Source: CAZTXD01 sp964617995 (lineage in GTDB: Bacteria; Actinomycetota; Acidimicrobiia; Spongiisociales; ZC4RG35). Taken from it: a DNA stretch of 64,000 nt. Under the pieces are notes generated by a model that saw nothing but the letters and a program-made list of their open reading frames with translations, made no database searches and was not told where the DNA came from. Positions within the stretch are counted from its first letter, which is position 1. Each line of letters starts with the position of its first letter. A program made the position numbers and the translations under genes. Shown here in pieces: positions 8,106 through 16,251 of this stretch. The DNA lies in the NCBI GenBank assembly GCA_964617995.1, contig CAZTXD010000003.1:1-64000 (forward strand). Reading direction: 5' to 3'.

Positions 8106-9068
8106 TCAGCCCTGACAGACCCAGTGGTGCCAGCCGCCACCGGAGTAGTCGTAGACGAGCCACGCCGCCACCGCCACGTTGGCTACCGGGTCGAAGATGG
8201 ACTCGCCGGCGAAGCCGGCGGCGGCGGATCGCTCCGGCCAGTACCGGGGCATGTGCTGGAACAGGCCACTGGCTCCCGAGTAGGGGTTGCGGGCATCGGG
8301 CTCGCCTCTCGACTCACAGTGCATTATCCGCACCGCCCGGTCGGCGTCCCCCGGAGCGAAATGTCGCTCCACCAGCTCCCGCCATCCTTCGGCCCCGGGG
8401 CCGGTCGGCCACGACGGCTCTTCCAGACTCTCACGAACGTCGGCGGGAATCTCAGGCATCTCCGCGGGTGGGTCCAGGCCGAGAGCACGGGAGAGGAAGC
8501 TGGCCATCTGCTGGCGGGTCACGGACCGACCGGGGCAATAGGCGGTCTCACCACACCCGCGGGTGATACCGGAGTCTGCCAGGGCGGCGATGGCCGCTTC
8601 ATGGGCGTTGCCGGCCACGTCGTCGAAGTCGTGACCGGCACCGACGGGCAGGCCGAAGGCCCCGACGAGAAAGCTGGCCATCTGGGCCCGGCTCACCTCC
8701 TCATCGGGACAGAAGCGTCTGGCGCCACAGCCGTCGGTGATCCCGGCGAGGGCGAGAGCCTCGATCTCGGCCGCGAACGCCGACCCGACGGTATCGAGGA
8801 AGCTCCGGGCGGCGGGTGTCTCCAGCTCGAGCGAGCGGCTGAGCAACGCCGCCATCTCGCCCCGGGTCACCGGATCCTCCGGGCAGAACAGCCACTCGTC
8901 GCAACCGGTTGTGATACCCGCCGCCCACAGGGCGGCCACATCGTCCTCGTGGACCGAACCGTCCGTGTCGGCGAACGGCCCCAGGCCGTCCGGCTCTCCC
9001 GCGTAGGCCGGTATCCCGATCGCCACAGCCATAGAGAACACCGTCATCCATCGTCTCAGCCTCTTCAT
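8106..9068 (-). CDS. Secreted SLH-repeat protein with C-terminal lytic transglycosylase-like domain
   Basis: This 320-residue protein has a signal peptide (MKRLRRWMTVFSMAVAIGIPAYA), three SLH-like repeats (about 28-200) each with a D-x-x-GS start, a GC...FCP cysteine pair and VTRGEMAALLSRSL-type ends, and an SLT-like domain (about 230-320) with HCESRGEP and NPYSGASGLFQHMP. The Glu in CES is the likely catalytic acid. It should bind the cell wall through the SLH part and cleave peptidoglycan. ATG 9068 is fixed by a GGAGGTG ribosome-binding site 7 nt upstream. The SLT domain closely resembles that of the protein at 35941-37071. The leader (9069-9232) is structured. Confidence 0.85.
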   Translation of the reverse strand: MKRLRRWMTVFSMAVAIGIPAYAGEPDGLGPFADTDGSVHEDDVAALWAAGITTGCDEWLFCPEDPVTRGEMAALLSRSLELETPAARSFLDTVGSAFAAEIEALALAGITDGCGARRFCPDEEVSRAQMASFLVGAFGLPVGAGHDFDDVAGNAHEAAIAALADSGITRGCGETAYCPGRSVTRQQMASFLSRALGLDPPAEMPEIPADVRESLEEPSWPTGPGAEGWRELVERHFAPGDADRAVRIMHCESRGEPDARNPYSGASGLFQHMPRYWPERSAAAGFAGESIFDPVANVAVAAWLVYDYSGGGWHHWVCQG

Positions 9069-9169
9069 AGCTTTCACCTCCGCAGACCCCCACGGTCGGT
9101 TCGGTTCGTATCGGACCCGCGCGCAGCCCATCGGAAGCTGTGATCACTTCGATCAGGCGGGAAATGGAA

Positions 9170-9192
9170 ACGCCCCGACATGGTCGGGGCGT
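9170..9192 (-). terminator. Strong hairpin with U-rich tail: terminator or attenuator
   Basis: ACGCCCCGAC and GTCGGGGCGT form a perfect 10-bp stem around a 3-nt loop. Read on the minus strand it is followed by TTTCCATTT, giving an intrinsic-terminator shape. It lies downstream of the Bcr-type exporter (minus) and inside the probable leader of the SLH/transglycosylase gene, so it either ends the exporter transcript or acts as an attenuator. Confidence 0.55.
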
Positions 9193-9199
9193 CGCGAAA

Positions 9200-9216
9200 G
9201 CAAGCAACCTGCTTGC
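9200..9216 (-). other. Small hairpin in the SLH/transglycosylase leader
   Basis: GCAAGCA and TGCTTGC pair perfectly around a 3-nt loop, just upstream (minus strand) of the stronger hairpin at 9170-9192. Confidence 0.6.
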
Positions 9217-9226
9217 AGAGGCGATC

Positions 9227-9232
9227 AGATTA
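9227..9232 (-). promoter_or_regulatory. Candidate -10 box (TAATCT) of the SLH/transglycosylase gene
   Basis: TAATCT on the minus strand would start a transcript near 9220, giving a leader of about 150 nt that contains both hairpins before the ATG at 9068. Confidence 0.4.
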
Positions 9233-9257
9233 GCTGGCTCTGCCTGGGAGGGTTAAA

Positions 9258-10502
9258 TCAGCCGGTGGCCACCGAACTCCGCAACCGACGGAAGAGGCGC
9301 CCCTGCTCGGCCCAGACGATGAGGAGGGCCGCCACCCAGCCGAGGCCGATGAACCCCCATGCCAGGGGGAGGATGGTTCCGTCGAAGGCCCGATCGAGCG
9401 TCGCTCCCAGGACCGTGCCGCCCGCCGTCGAGATCGTGCCTATGACCGCGGAGGCGGTACCCGCCACCGACCCCATCGGGTCCATGGCGATCGTGTTGAG
9501 ATTGGGGATGAGAAGAGCGTGTGAGCCCAGGAGAACGACCATGGCGGCGAGAAAGATCACCAGGGGCGGGCGGCCGTCGGTCGCCAACGCCACCACCAGG
9601 AACACCAGGGCTCCGATCAGGTAGACGACCATGACGAAGTGGCTCAACCGCCGGGTCCCGAACCTGCGGACCACGAAGGCATTGCCCAACATGGCCGCAC
9701 CCATCACCGCCGCCATGGCCCCAAAGAGGAACGGGAACGCCTCGACCGCCCCGAAGGTGCGGCCGAATATGATCTCAGAGCTGGCCAGATAGGAGATGAA
9801 GACTCCGAACAGCGCCGTGAGGGCCAGGGTGTACCCCATCGTCTGACGATTGGAGAACACCAGCCTGGTGGCGTCCCAGATGCGCCCGAATCTGAGTTCC
9901 ATCTGGTACGCCGGATCCAGCGATTCCTCCAGCCGTCTCGCCCACAGCGCCATCACGACGACCAGCACGGCACATGCACCGAACGCCCACCGCCAGGTGC
10001 TTGCCGCCACCACTACCGCACCCAGCGACGGGGCGACGATGGGAACGAGGATGAACACGGCCATGATGAACGACATCGCCCGTGACATCTCCTCTCCCTC
10101 GAACCGGTCCCTGACAACGGCCAGGGTCACCACCCGGGGCCCGGCCGCACCCAGGCCCCACACGAAGCGAGCCAGGAGCAGCAGATCGAGGCTGGGGGCC
10201 AGCGCCGAGGCGGCCGCCCCCAACAGATACACGGAGTAGCCCAGATAGAGGATCGGCTTGCGGCCGTACCGGTCGGCCAGCGGACCGAACACCACCTGGG
10301 CGAGTGCCAAGCCCAGGAAATACGCCGAAACGGTCCCGGCAACCGCCGTCGACCCGACGTCCAACCCGAAGTCGCGGCGCATCGCTCCGAAAGCGGGCAA
10401 GATCAGGTCGATCCCGAGGGCGGCGAGCGCCATCGACATGGCGAGCAGGGCTGTGAACTCGACCCGTCCGAGGCGGCGAGGTCGCTGGGTGCGGGCAGTC
10501 AC
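9258..10502 (-). CDS. Bcr/CflA-type major facilitator drug exporter
   Basis: This 414-residue MFS protein has twelve predicted membrane segments. It carries LGIDLILPAF in helix 1, the MFS motif A region GPLADRYGRKP between helices 2 and 3, and an ARFVWGLGAAGPRVV stretch, matching the Bcr/CflA (DHA1) drug-proton antiporters. The substrate is unknown. GTG 10502 is chosen because a TAACCT -10 box precedes it by 6 nt (10509-10514). The gene probably forms its own transcript, ending near the hairpins at 9170-9216. Confidence 0.85.
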   Translation of the reverse strand: MTARTQRPRRLGRVEFTALLAMSMALAALGIDLILPAFGAMRRDFGLDVGSTAVAGTVSAYFLGLALAQVVFGPLADRYGRKPILYLGYSVYLLGAAASALAPSLDLLLLARFVWGLGAAGPRVVTLAVVRDRFEGEEMSRAMSFIMAVFILVPIVAPSLGAVVVAASTWRWAFGACAVLVVVMALWARRLEESLDPAYQMELRFGRIWDATRLVFSNRQTMGYTLALTALFGVFISYLASSEIIFGRTFGAVEAFPFLFGAMAAVMGAAMLGNAFVVRRFGTRRLSHFVMVVYLIGALVFLVVALATDGRPPLVIFLAAMVVLLGSHALLIPNLNTIAMDPMGSVAGTASAVIGTISTAGGTVLGATLDRAFDGTILPLAWGFIGLGWVAALLIVWAEQGRLFRRLRSSVATG

Positions 10503-10508
10503 CGGAGA

Positions 10509-10514
10509 AGGTTA
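10509..10514 (-). promoter_or_regulatory. -10 box (TAACCT) of the Bcr-type exporter, leaderless type
   Basis: TAACCT on the minus strand sits 6 nt before GTG 10502, with no Shine-Dalgarno sequence between. Confidence 0.5.
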
Positions 10515-10567
10515 CGCGTCACGCCGGGTGAGCAGGAATCGACCCTCCCGGCGCCGTGATCGGCCGG

Positions 10568-11761
10568 TCAGGGTGTCCGGTCGAACAGGGTGGCCAAATG
10601 CTCGCCTATCGCAAGTGAGGCCGTGGCGGCCGGCGATGGGGCGTTGAGGACGTGGAGAGCACCATCCTGGCGGAGAAGGGAGAAGTCGTCTACGAGCCTG
10701 CCGTCGGGGGAGACGGCCTGGGCGCGCACTCCGGCGCCGGCGGGAGCCAGGTCGGCCGTGTCGAGGCCTGGGAGGAGACGGCGAGCACTGCGCGCATACA
10801 GGCTCACGGAACGCGACCTGACGATCTCGGCCATCCCGGTCACGGCGTAGCGGAGGGCGAGACGCGGGAAGCCGGGGGTGGTGAGCGTCCCTATGAACTC
10901 CCTGAAGTCGGGGTTCGCCCCCCGGTAGTGATGACGACCGATAGCCGGCACCGCGTTGGGCCCCACCTCCACGATGCCGTCGATTCGACGCGTGAAATGG
11001 ACACCCAGGAACGGAAACCGCGGGTCCGGCACCGGATACACCAGATGCCGGATCAGGGACTCCGAGGCTCCCGAGAGGGCGAAATACTCTCCCCGGAACG
11101 GCACGATCCGCACCGGAGGCTGTGACCCGGCGAGGGTGGCGATCCGATCGGATTGGAGACCGGCGCAGGTGACGAGACGGTCGGCCAGCAAGGAGCCGGC
11201 TGGACCGCCCACCTCCCAACCGTCGGTCCGTCGGCTGATGGTCGTCACCCGCCATTCGGTGCGGACGTCTCCTTCCAGCACCTCGGCGAGCTTGCGGGTG
11301 ACCGCGGCGAAGTCGGCCACGCCCGCTTCGGGCACGTGCAGAGCCGCCACACCCCGGATGTTGGGCTCCAGGTCGTCCCAGTCTCCCGGACCGAGACGGG
11401 TGATGCCGGCCAGCCCGTTGGCGTTGCCACGGGTGTGCAGCCCTCCGAGACGGCTCACCTCCTCCCGATCGGTCGCCACGACCAACTTGCCGGTGACGGC
11501 ATGGGGTATGTCGTAGCGGCGACAGAAGTCGATGATGCGGCGCCGACCCTCCACGCACAGCCGGGCCCGCAGGGATCCAGGGGTGTAGTAGAGGCCCGAG
11601 TGGATGACACCGCTGTTGTGACTGCTCTGATGGGCGCCCACCTCCGCTTCCGCCTCGAGAACCACGATCGACGCCTGGGGATGACGGCGGACCAGGGCAT
11701 GCGCCGTGGCCAGCCCCACGATCCCCGCTCCTACCACCGCGAAGTCGAAGCGGTCGCTCAT
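10568..11761 (-). CDS. lhgO: L-2-hydroxyglutarate oxidase (FAD-dependent)
   Basis: This 397-residue flavoprotein has a GxGxxG dinucleotide motif at about residues 9-15 (VVGAGIVGLATA) and the family signature SHNSGVIHSGLYYTPGS. Further on are RLVTCAGLQSDRIA and a C-terminal substrate-domain run GPNAVPAIGRHHY. The family oxidises L-2-hydroxyglutarate to 2-oxoglutarate and feeds electrons to the respiratory chain. ATG 11761 has GGGGGAA 5 nt upstream as ribosome-binding site; the open frame extends further upstream but without family similarity. It is divergent from the carboxymuconolactone-decarboxylase-like gene. Confidence 0.88.
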   Translation of the reverse strand: MSDRFDFAVVGAGIVGLATAHALVRRHPQASIVVLEAEAEVGAHQSSHNSGVIHSGLYYTPGSLRARLCVEGRRRIIDFCRRYDIPHAVTGKLVVATDREEVSRLGGLHTRGNANGLAGITRLGPGDWDDLEPNIRGVAALHVPEAGVADFAAVTRKLAEVLEGDVRTEWRVTTISRRTDGWEVGGPAGSLLADRLVTCAGLQSDRIATLAGSQPPVRIVPFRGEYFALSGASESLIRHLVYPVPDPRFPFLGVHFTRRIDGIVEVGPNAVPAIGRHHYRGANPDFREFIGTLTTPGFPRLALRYAVTGMAEIVRSRSVSLYARSARRLLPGLDTADLAPAGAGVRAQAVSPDGRLVDDFSLLRQDGALHVLNAPSPAATASLAIGEHLATLFDRTP

Positions 11762-11841
11762 CGCGTTCCCCCGGATACGGAGGATGCTGCGTGCACGTCT
11801 GTCATAGCCCGGTGTTGCATGGCGTTGGATTGTGGCATGGG

Positions 11842-11847
11842 TACCGT
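11842..11847 (+). promoter_or_regulatory. Candidate -10 box (TACCGT) for the CMD-family gene
   Basis: TACCGT is 6 nt before an ATG at 11854 that opens a six-codon frame (MDERWY, stop at 11872-11874). The real gene starts at 11879, so the leader would be about 25 nt with the mini-frame inside it. Confidence 0.4.
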
Positions 11848-11878
11848 GGGTGCATGGACGAGCGGTGGTACTAGGCAT

Positions 11879-12439
11879 ATGTCGATCAGCCGTTTCCCGG
11901 TCGCTTCCCTCGGCGACCTTCCCGAGGACCTGAGGGAGCGGATCGAGGCGGTGGAGGAACGCACCGGCTTCGTCCCCAACGTGTTCCTGGCGATGGCCCA
12001 TCGGCCCCACGAGCTGCGGGCCTTCATGGACTATCACGACGCGGTGATGGAGCGCGAGTCGGGTCTGACCAAGGCGGAGCGGGAGATGATCGTCGTTGCC
12101 ACCAGTGCCGCCAACGATTGCCTCTACTGCATCGTCGCCCACGGCGCCATCCTCCGGATCAGGGCCAAGGACACGGAGATCGCCGACCGGATCGCCGCCA
12201 ACTGGCGCACGGCACCCGTGACCGAGCGTCAGAGGGCGATGCTCAGTGTGGCCGTGAAGATGGCTCGTCGACCCGAGGATGTCGACGAGGACGACCTCGA
12301 GAGCCTCCGGGCCCACGGCTTCGACGACGACGACATCTGGGACATCGGCTCGGTCGCGGCCCTCTTCGCTCTCTCCAATCGCATCGCCCACCTGGCCGAC
12401 CTCCAGCCCAACCCGGAGTTCTTCACCCTCGGCCGCTGA
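11879..12439 (+). CDS. Peroxidase-related carboxymuconolactone decarboxylase (AhpD-like) family protein
   Basis: This 186-residue all-helical protein has the CMD/AhpD active-site motif CLYCIVAH (CxxC plus His) near residue 80, and an N-terminal GFVPNVFLAMAHRP segment typical of the uncharacterised peroxidase-related subgroup. Such proteins reduce peroxides using the CxxC pair. ATG 11879 lies 4 nt after the stop of a six-codon open frame and has no clear Shine-Dalgarno sequence. The physiological substrate is unknown. Confidence 0.82.
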   Translation: MSISRFPVASLGDLPEDLRERIEAVEERTGFVPNVFLAMAHRPHELRAFMDYHDAVMERESGLTKAEREMIVVATSAANDCLYCIVAHGAILRIRAKDTEIADRIAANWRTAPVTERQRAMLSVAVKMARRPEDVDEDDLESLRAHGFDDDDIWDIGSVAALFALSNRIAHLADLQPNPEFFTLGR

Positions 12440-12454
12440 CCGGTGACCGACCCT

Positions 12455-12775
12455 TCACGTCACCCACTGCAGGGCCCAGAGGGTCCCCATGCCGGCCACG
12501 AGCACCCAGGGCAGGCTACGCGTCCTCCAGCCCACCAACCCTCCGACTGCCAGCGCGGCGATGGGCTCCCATCCCACCGAAACCCCTTCTTCGCCTCCCA
12601 AGAGGAGGGACACGACGAGGGCGGCCAGCACGGCGGGGGCAACGTACCCCAGGGCAGCCCGGAGACGGGCCGGAAGCTCGCGATCGGCCAGAGCGACGAT
12701 GAAGCTGGCGCGGGTGAGGTAGGTTCCGACTCCGACGACCACGGTGGCGATGAGCGCTATCCAGAAGATCGTCAC
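12455..12775 (-). CDS. azlD: AzlD-type branched-chain amino acid export subunit
   Basis: This 106-residue protein is almost wholly hydrophobic with about four membrane segments; TYLTRASFI, Arg-rich loops and a Pro in the third segment fit AzlD. It overlaps azlC by 4 nt (GTGA), which fixes GTG 12775 as the start. AzlC and AzlD together form an exporter for branched-chain amino acids and analogues. It is convergent with the CMD-family gene. Confidence 0.85.
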   Translation of the reverse strand: MTIFWIALIATVVVGVGTYLTRASFIVALADRELPARLRAALGYVAPAVLAALVVSLLLGGEEGVSVGWEPIAALAVGGLVGWRTRSLPWVLVAGMGTLWALQWVT

Positions 12776-13449
12776 CGCACCCTCCTCTCGGCGGAGACGC
12801 CTGCGATCACGCCGGCGGCTGCGCCCACCAGGATCCCGGCGCGATTGGGTAGGCCCAGCGTCGCCAGCGTGACGGCGGCTCCCACGATGGCGGCGGCCAC
12901 GGCCGGGGTCGTTCTCAACACTCCCAGGAGCAAGCCCAGGAAGAGGAGGGGAACGGCGAAGCTCAACGAGAGGTCGGCGGGGATCACCGGACCCACTACC
13001 AGGCCGAGAGCGACCGACACCTGCCACACCGACCAGAAGGTGAGCCCGCATGCCATGTAGTAGCGCCGGAACGAGGCGGGAGGCCGATCGAGCACGAAGA
13101 CGGACAGGGCGAAGGCCTGGTCGATGAGGAAGTAGGGACCGAGCCAGCGGAACCACCGGGGCTGTGACCCGAAGGTGGGAGAGAGTGCCACCGAGTACAT
13201 GAGATGACGGGCATTCACCACCAGCCCGGCTGCGATGACCGCCAGCACCGCCGCCCCTTCTGCGGTCAGGGTGACGACCGTGAGCTGGGCGGCGCCTCCG
13301 AATATGAGACTCGAGCCCAACCATCCCACGAAGTTGGGCACGGCTGATTCGGCGATCGTCAGGCCCAGGACCATGGCGAAGGGAACCACCGGCACCAGGA
13401 GGGGAAAAGCGTCGGTGACCCCGCGGCGAACGTCGGGATCTCGAAACAT
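12772..13449 (-). CDS. azlC: AzlC-type branched-chain amino acid exporter, large subunit
   Basis: This 225-residue protein has the AzlC signature near the N-terminus (GVTDAFPLLVPVVPFAMVLG), NARHLMYSVALSP in the middle and QAFALS in a membrane segment. About seven hydrophobic segments follow the expected pattern and the length is normal. It is the first gene of azlCD. A TAGCGT -10 box (13459-13464) lies 9 nt before ATG 13449. Confidence 0.9.
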   Translation of the reverse strand: MFRDPDVRRGVTDAFPLLVPVVPFAMVLGLTIAESAVPNFVGWLGSSLIFGGAAQLTVVTLTAEGAAVLAVIAAGLVVNARHLMYSVALSPTFGSQPRWFRWLGPYFLIDQAFALSVFVLDRPPASFRRYYMACGLTFWSVWQVSVALGLVVGPVIPADLSLSFAVPLLFLGLLLGVLRTTPAVAAAIVGAAVTLATLGLPNRAGILVGAAAGVIAGVSAERRVR

Positions 13450-13458
13450 GAGGGAGGC

Positions 13459-13464
13459 ACGCTA
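13459..13464 (-). promoter_or_regulatory. -10 box (TAGCGT) of azlCD
   Basis: TAGCGT on the minus strand, 9 nt before the azlC ATG. Confidence 0.45.
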
Positions 13465-13482
13465 ATCGCCTCCCGCCGGCAC

Positions 13483-14421
13483 TCAGACGCCGCACCCAAC
13501 CCCGAGCACGGCCGTCGGACCCGAGGAAGCGTCGAAGTCGTACACCTGTATCCCCGAGCCTTCGTAGTAGGCGCCGGCCAGGGCAACCTCGGAGGACCCG
13601 TCTCCGTTCAGGTCGGCCACGGCGACCACACGTGAGGACACGATGAACGGCACCTCGTCGGGGAAATCGACCTCGGCGATGACCCACTCGTCGAGGACGT
13701 GGGTGACCACCTCGTCGCCATCGACCGAACGCAGGAGGGTGACGGCGTAATCCCCCTCGGAGGCGAAGAGGGACGGGGACTGAGCGATCTCTTCTGCCAC
13801 CACGATCACCTCGTCGACCCCGTCGGAGTCGAGATCGACCCGCAGCACCTGGGCGAGGTTGGGGGACTCCACCTCCAGTCCCCGGTCGGCCAGGAACTCC
13901 GACACGACTGCGACATAGGGATCGGCACCGCCGTCGAGCACCTCCACGGACGGGCCCAGGTCCCAACCCGCCGACAGGGCAATGGCCGGGTCGGGGATCG
14001 GGAACTCCTCGCCCCAGGGCAGCTCCGGCCGGGGAACGACCCCACCGGCCTCGACCTCGCAGTACTCGCCGACCTCGACCGCCTCCGCCACCTCCTCGTA
14101 GCCCACGCCGAGCATCCGGTAGTCGCCTACCAGGTCGACATCGGGCTCGTCGATCGCGTCGACCCACACGGTGCCGTCCCACCAGCCCATGACCCCCCAC
14201 GCCGACGCCACCACCGGTACCTCCGTCCACTCACCTTCCACCGTGGTGGTGGTGGTGGTCGTGGGCATGGTGGTGGTCGCCACGTCGGCGGTCGTCGCCG
14301 TCACCGCCACCGTGGTAGAGGGAGCAACCGTGGTGGGGGCGATGGTGGTGGGAGTCGTCTCGGGGCCGGCACAGGCCACCACGACGAGGACCGAGATCGA
14401 GACGAGGAACCGCTGACTCAT
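13483..14421 (-). CDS. Lipoprotein with Thr-rich linker and FG-GAP-like calcium motifs
   Basis: This 312-residue protein has signal peptide MSQRFLVSISVLVVVACAG with lipobox VVAC, then a low-complexity Thr/Ala/Val linker (about 20-62). Two Asp-rich loops, VDLDSDGVDEV and ADLNGDGSSEV, sit in beta contexts like the Ca-binding loops of FG-GAP/VCBS repeats. It is probably anchored outside the membrane. Function is unknown. ATG 14421 places the signal peptide correctly. Confidence 0.7.
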   Translation of the reverse strand: MSQRFLVSISVLVVVACAGPETTPTTIAPTTVAPSTTVAVTATTADVATTTMPTTTTTTTVEGEWTEVPVVASAWGVMGWWDGTVWVDAIDEPDVDLVGDYRMLGVGYEEVAEAVEVGEYCEVEAGGVVPRPELPWGEEFPIPDPAIALSAGWDLGPSVEVLDGGADPYVAVVSEFLADRGLEVESPNLAQVLRVDLDSDGVDEVIVVAEEIAQSPSLFASEGDYAVTLLRSVDGDEVVTHVLDEWVIAEVDFPDEVPFIVSSRVVAVADLNGDGSSEVALAGAYYEGSGIQVYDFDASSGPTAVLGVGCGV

Positions 14422-14478
14422 TGAGTTGGAGATGCTGGCAACCGATAGGTCCCCATTGCAAGCGCGGCGAAACCGCAA

Positions 14479-14484
14479 TAGCCT
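14479..14484 (+). promoter_or_regulatory. Candidate -10 box (TAGCCT) of the HAD hydrolase gene
   Basis: TAGCCT lies 19 nt before ATG 14504. A start site near 14491 would leave a short leader without a Shine-Dalgarno sequence. Confidence 0.35.
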
Positions 14485-14503
14485 CCGTTTTCGCGAGCAC
14501 CCC

Positions 14504-15475
14504 ATGAGTCGACCCATCTTCCCCCAAAACGTCATCGCCGTGATCTGGGACTTCGACAAGACCCTGATCCCCGGCAACATGCAGCGACCGCTGTTCCGCC
14601 ACTTCGAGGTCGACGAGGGCTCCTTCTGGGAGGAGGTGGACGGGCTCGAGACCTGGTACCGGGAGCGGGGCAACACCCTGATCGCCCGCGACACGCTCTA
14701 CCTCAACCACATCCTCACCTATGTGCAGGCCGGGAAGATGCCGGGCCTGGGCAACGATCTGCTGCGGGAGCTGGGTGGGGAGATCGAGTTCTACGAGGGA
14801 ATGCCCGACTTCCTCGACCTCATGCGCAAGCAGATCGAGTCGAACCCGCGCTTCGCCGAGCACCAGATCCACGTCGAGCATTACATCGTCTCCACCGGGC
14901 TGCGCCAGATGATCCTCGGGTCGGCGGTGGCACCGCATGTGGCGGGGGTGTGGGCGTCGGAGTTCACAGAGCTGGTGGCTCCACCCGGCTATCGCGACGG
15001 CCAGAGTCAGCTGTTCTCCCCCGACGGCGAGATTCGCCAGCTCATCTACACCATCGACAACACCACCAAGACCAAGGCGATCTTCGAGATCAACAAAGGG
15101 ACCAACAAGAGCCCGACGATCGACGTGAACGCCAAGATCGCCAAGGAAGACCGCAGGGTGCCGTTCCAGAACATGATCTATGTCGCCGATGGGCCCTCCG
15201 ACGTGCCGGTTTTCTCGGTGGTGGACGCCAACGGCGGGCGCACCTACGCCGTATACCGACCGGGCTCGGCGAGTGAGTTCCAGCAGGCCAGCCGCCTGCT
15301 GGAACAGGATCGCATCGACGCCTTCGGGGAGGCCGACTACCGGGAGGGCTCCCACACCGCCATGTGGATCACCCACGCCGGCGAGCAGATCGCCCGGCGC
15401 ATCGTCCGCGACCGCGAGGAGGCGCTGTCGGAGCGGGTGGGCCTGCCGCCCCGCCACGTCGCCGACGAGGAGTAG
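14504..15475 (+). CDS. HAD-superfamily phosphatase-like hydrolase
   Basis: This 323-residue protein has HAD motif I in WDFDKTL (nucleophile Asp16, acid/base Asp18), a motif II-type Ser/Thr in YIVSTG, a Lys-containing segment (NKSPTIDVNAK) and motif IV near NMIYVADGPSDVPVF. The cap is large, between motifs I and II. It is likely a phosphatase of the phosphoserine-phosphatase-like branch; the substrate is not evident. It is convergent with deoD. Confidence 0.82.
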   Translation: MSRPIFPQNVIAVIWDFDKTLIPGNMQRPLFRHFEVDEGSFWEEVDGLETWYRERGNTLIARDTLYLNHILTYVQAGKMPGLGNDLLRELGGEIEFYEGMPDFLDLMRKQIESNPRFAEHQIHVEHYIVSTGLRQMILGSAVAPHVAGVWASEFTELVAPPGYRDGQSQLFSPDGEIRQLIYTIDNTTKTKAIFEINKGTNKSPTIDVNAKIAKEDRRVPFQNMIYVADGPSDVPVFSVVDANGGRTYAVYRPGSASEFQQASRLLEQDRIDAFGEADYREGSHTAMWITHAGEQIARRIVRDREEALSERVGLPPRHVADEE

Positions 15476-15491
15476 GCGACGTTCTCGAGAT

Positions 15492-16211
15492 TCAGGCGCC
15501 CACGTCCCTCACGACCGTCTCCAGCGCCACCCTAACCATGTCGTCGAAGGTGGTCTGGCGCTCATCCGAGGAGGTCTCGGTGCCGTGGAGGATGTGGTCG
15601 GAGACGGTGAGTATCGTCAGCGAACGCGCCCCCCGCTCGGCGGCGACACCGTAGAGGCCGGCCGCCTCCATCTCCACCGCCAGCACGCCCATGTCCCGCA
15701 TGCGCTCGAACACACCCTCCTCGGGGTTGTAGAACAGGTCGGCAGAGTGGACGTTGCCCACCCGTATCGGGATGCCTCCCTCTTCGGCGGCCCCGGCGGC
15801 GGCCCTCAGCAACCCGAAGTCGGCGGTGGCGGCGAAGTCGTGGTCCCCGTAGCGGACCCTGTTCACGCCCGAGTCGGTGCAAGCACCGATCGCCAGGATC
15901 ACGTCGCGCAGCGCCAGGTCGGGTTGCAGCGCCCCACACGAGCCGACCCGGATCAGCCGCTCCACCCCGTACTGGGTGACGAGCTCGGTGGCGTAGATCG
16001 ACGCCGAGGGGATGCCCATCCCGGTTCCCATGGCCGAAACGGGAACACCCCGGTAGGTACCCGTGAAGCCGAGCATGTTTCGCACCGCCGTCACCTCCCG
16101 GACGTCGTCGAGGAACGTCTCGGCGATGTGGGTGGCTCGCAGGGGGTCACCGGGCAGCAGGATGGAGGGGGCGAAGTCGCCCTTCTCGGCCGAGATGTGG
16201 GGGGTGGCCAT
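15492..16211 (-). CDS. deoD: DeoD-type purine nucleoside phosphorylase
   Basis: This 239-residue protein matches the hexameric trimeric-type phosphorylase DeoD throughout: LLPGDPLRA (phosphate loop), GTGMGIPSASIY, RVGSCGAL, AVEMEAAGLY (ribose binding) and the catalytic Asp in TVSDHI. It cleaves purine (deoxy)nucleosides with phosphate for salvage. ATG 16211 has a GAGAGGA ribosome-binding site, and a GATACT -10 box lies at 16243-16248. Its neighbour upstream is the DNA ligase gene on the same strand, 40 bp away. Confidence 0.95.
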   Translation of the reverse strand: MATPHISAEKGDFAPSILLPGDPLRATHIAETFLDDVREVTAVRNMLGFTGTYRGVPVSAMGTGMGIPSASIYATELVTQYGVERLIRVGSCGALQPDLALRDVILAIGACTDSGVNRVRYGDHDFAATADFGLLRAAAGAAEEGGIPIRVGNVHSADLFYNPEEGVFERMRDMGVLAVEMEAAGLYGVAAERGARSLTILTVSDHILHGTETSSDERQTTFDDMVRVALETVVRDVGA

Positions 16212-16251
16212 GTCGAGTCCTCTCAGGTCACGTGCGGGCGCCAGTATCGCA

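Noticed and set aside
9069..9257. ydaO-type c-di-AMP riboswitch
   Set aside because: Context would fit, but the conserved core sequence is not visible on either strand.
11762..12391. Upstream extension of the L-2-hydroxyglutarate oxidase frame
   Set aside because: It is antisense to the CMD-family gene; the FAD motif begins right after ATG 11761.
12776..14230. Long minus-strand frame continuing upstream of azlD
   Set aside because: It overlaps azlC and the lipoprotein gene in another frame; AzlD begins at GTG 12775.
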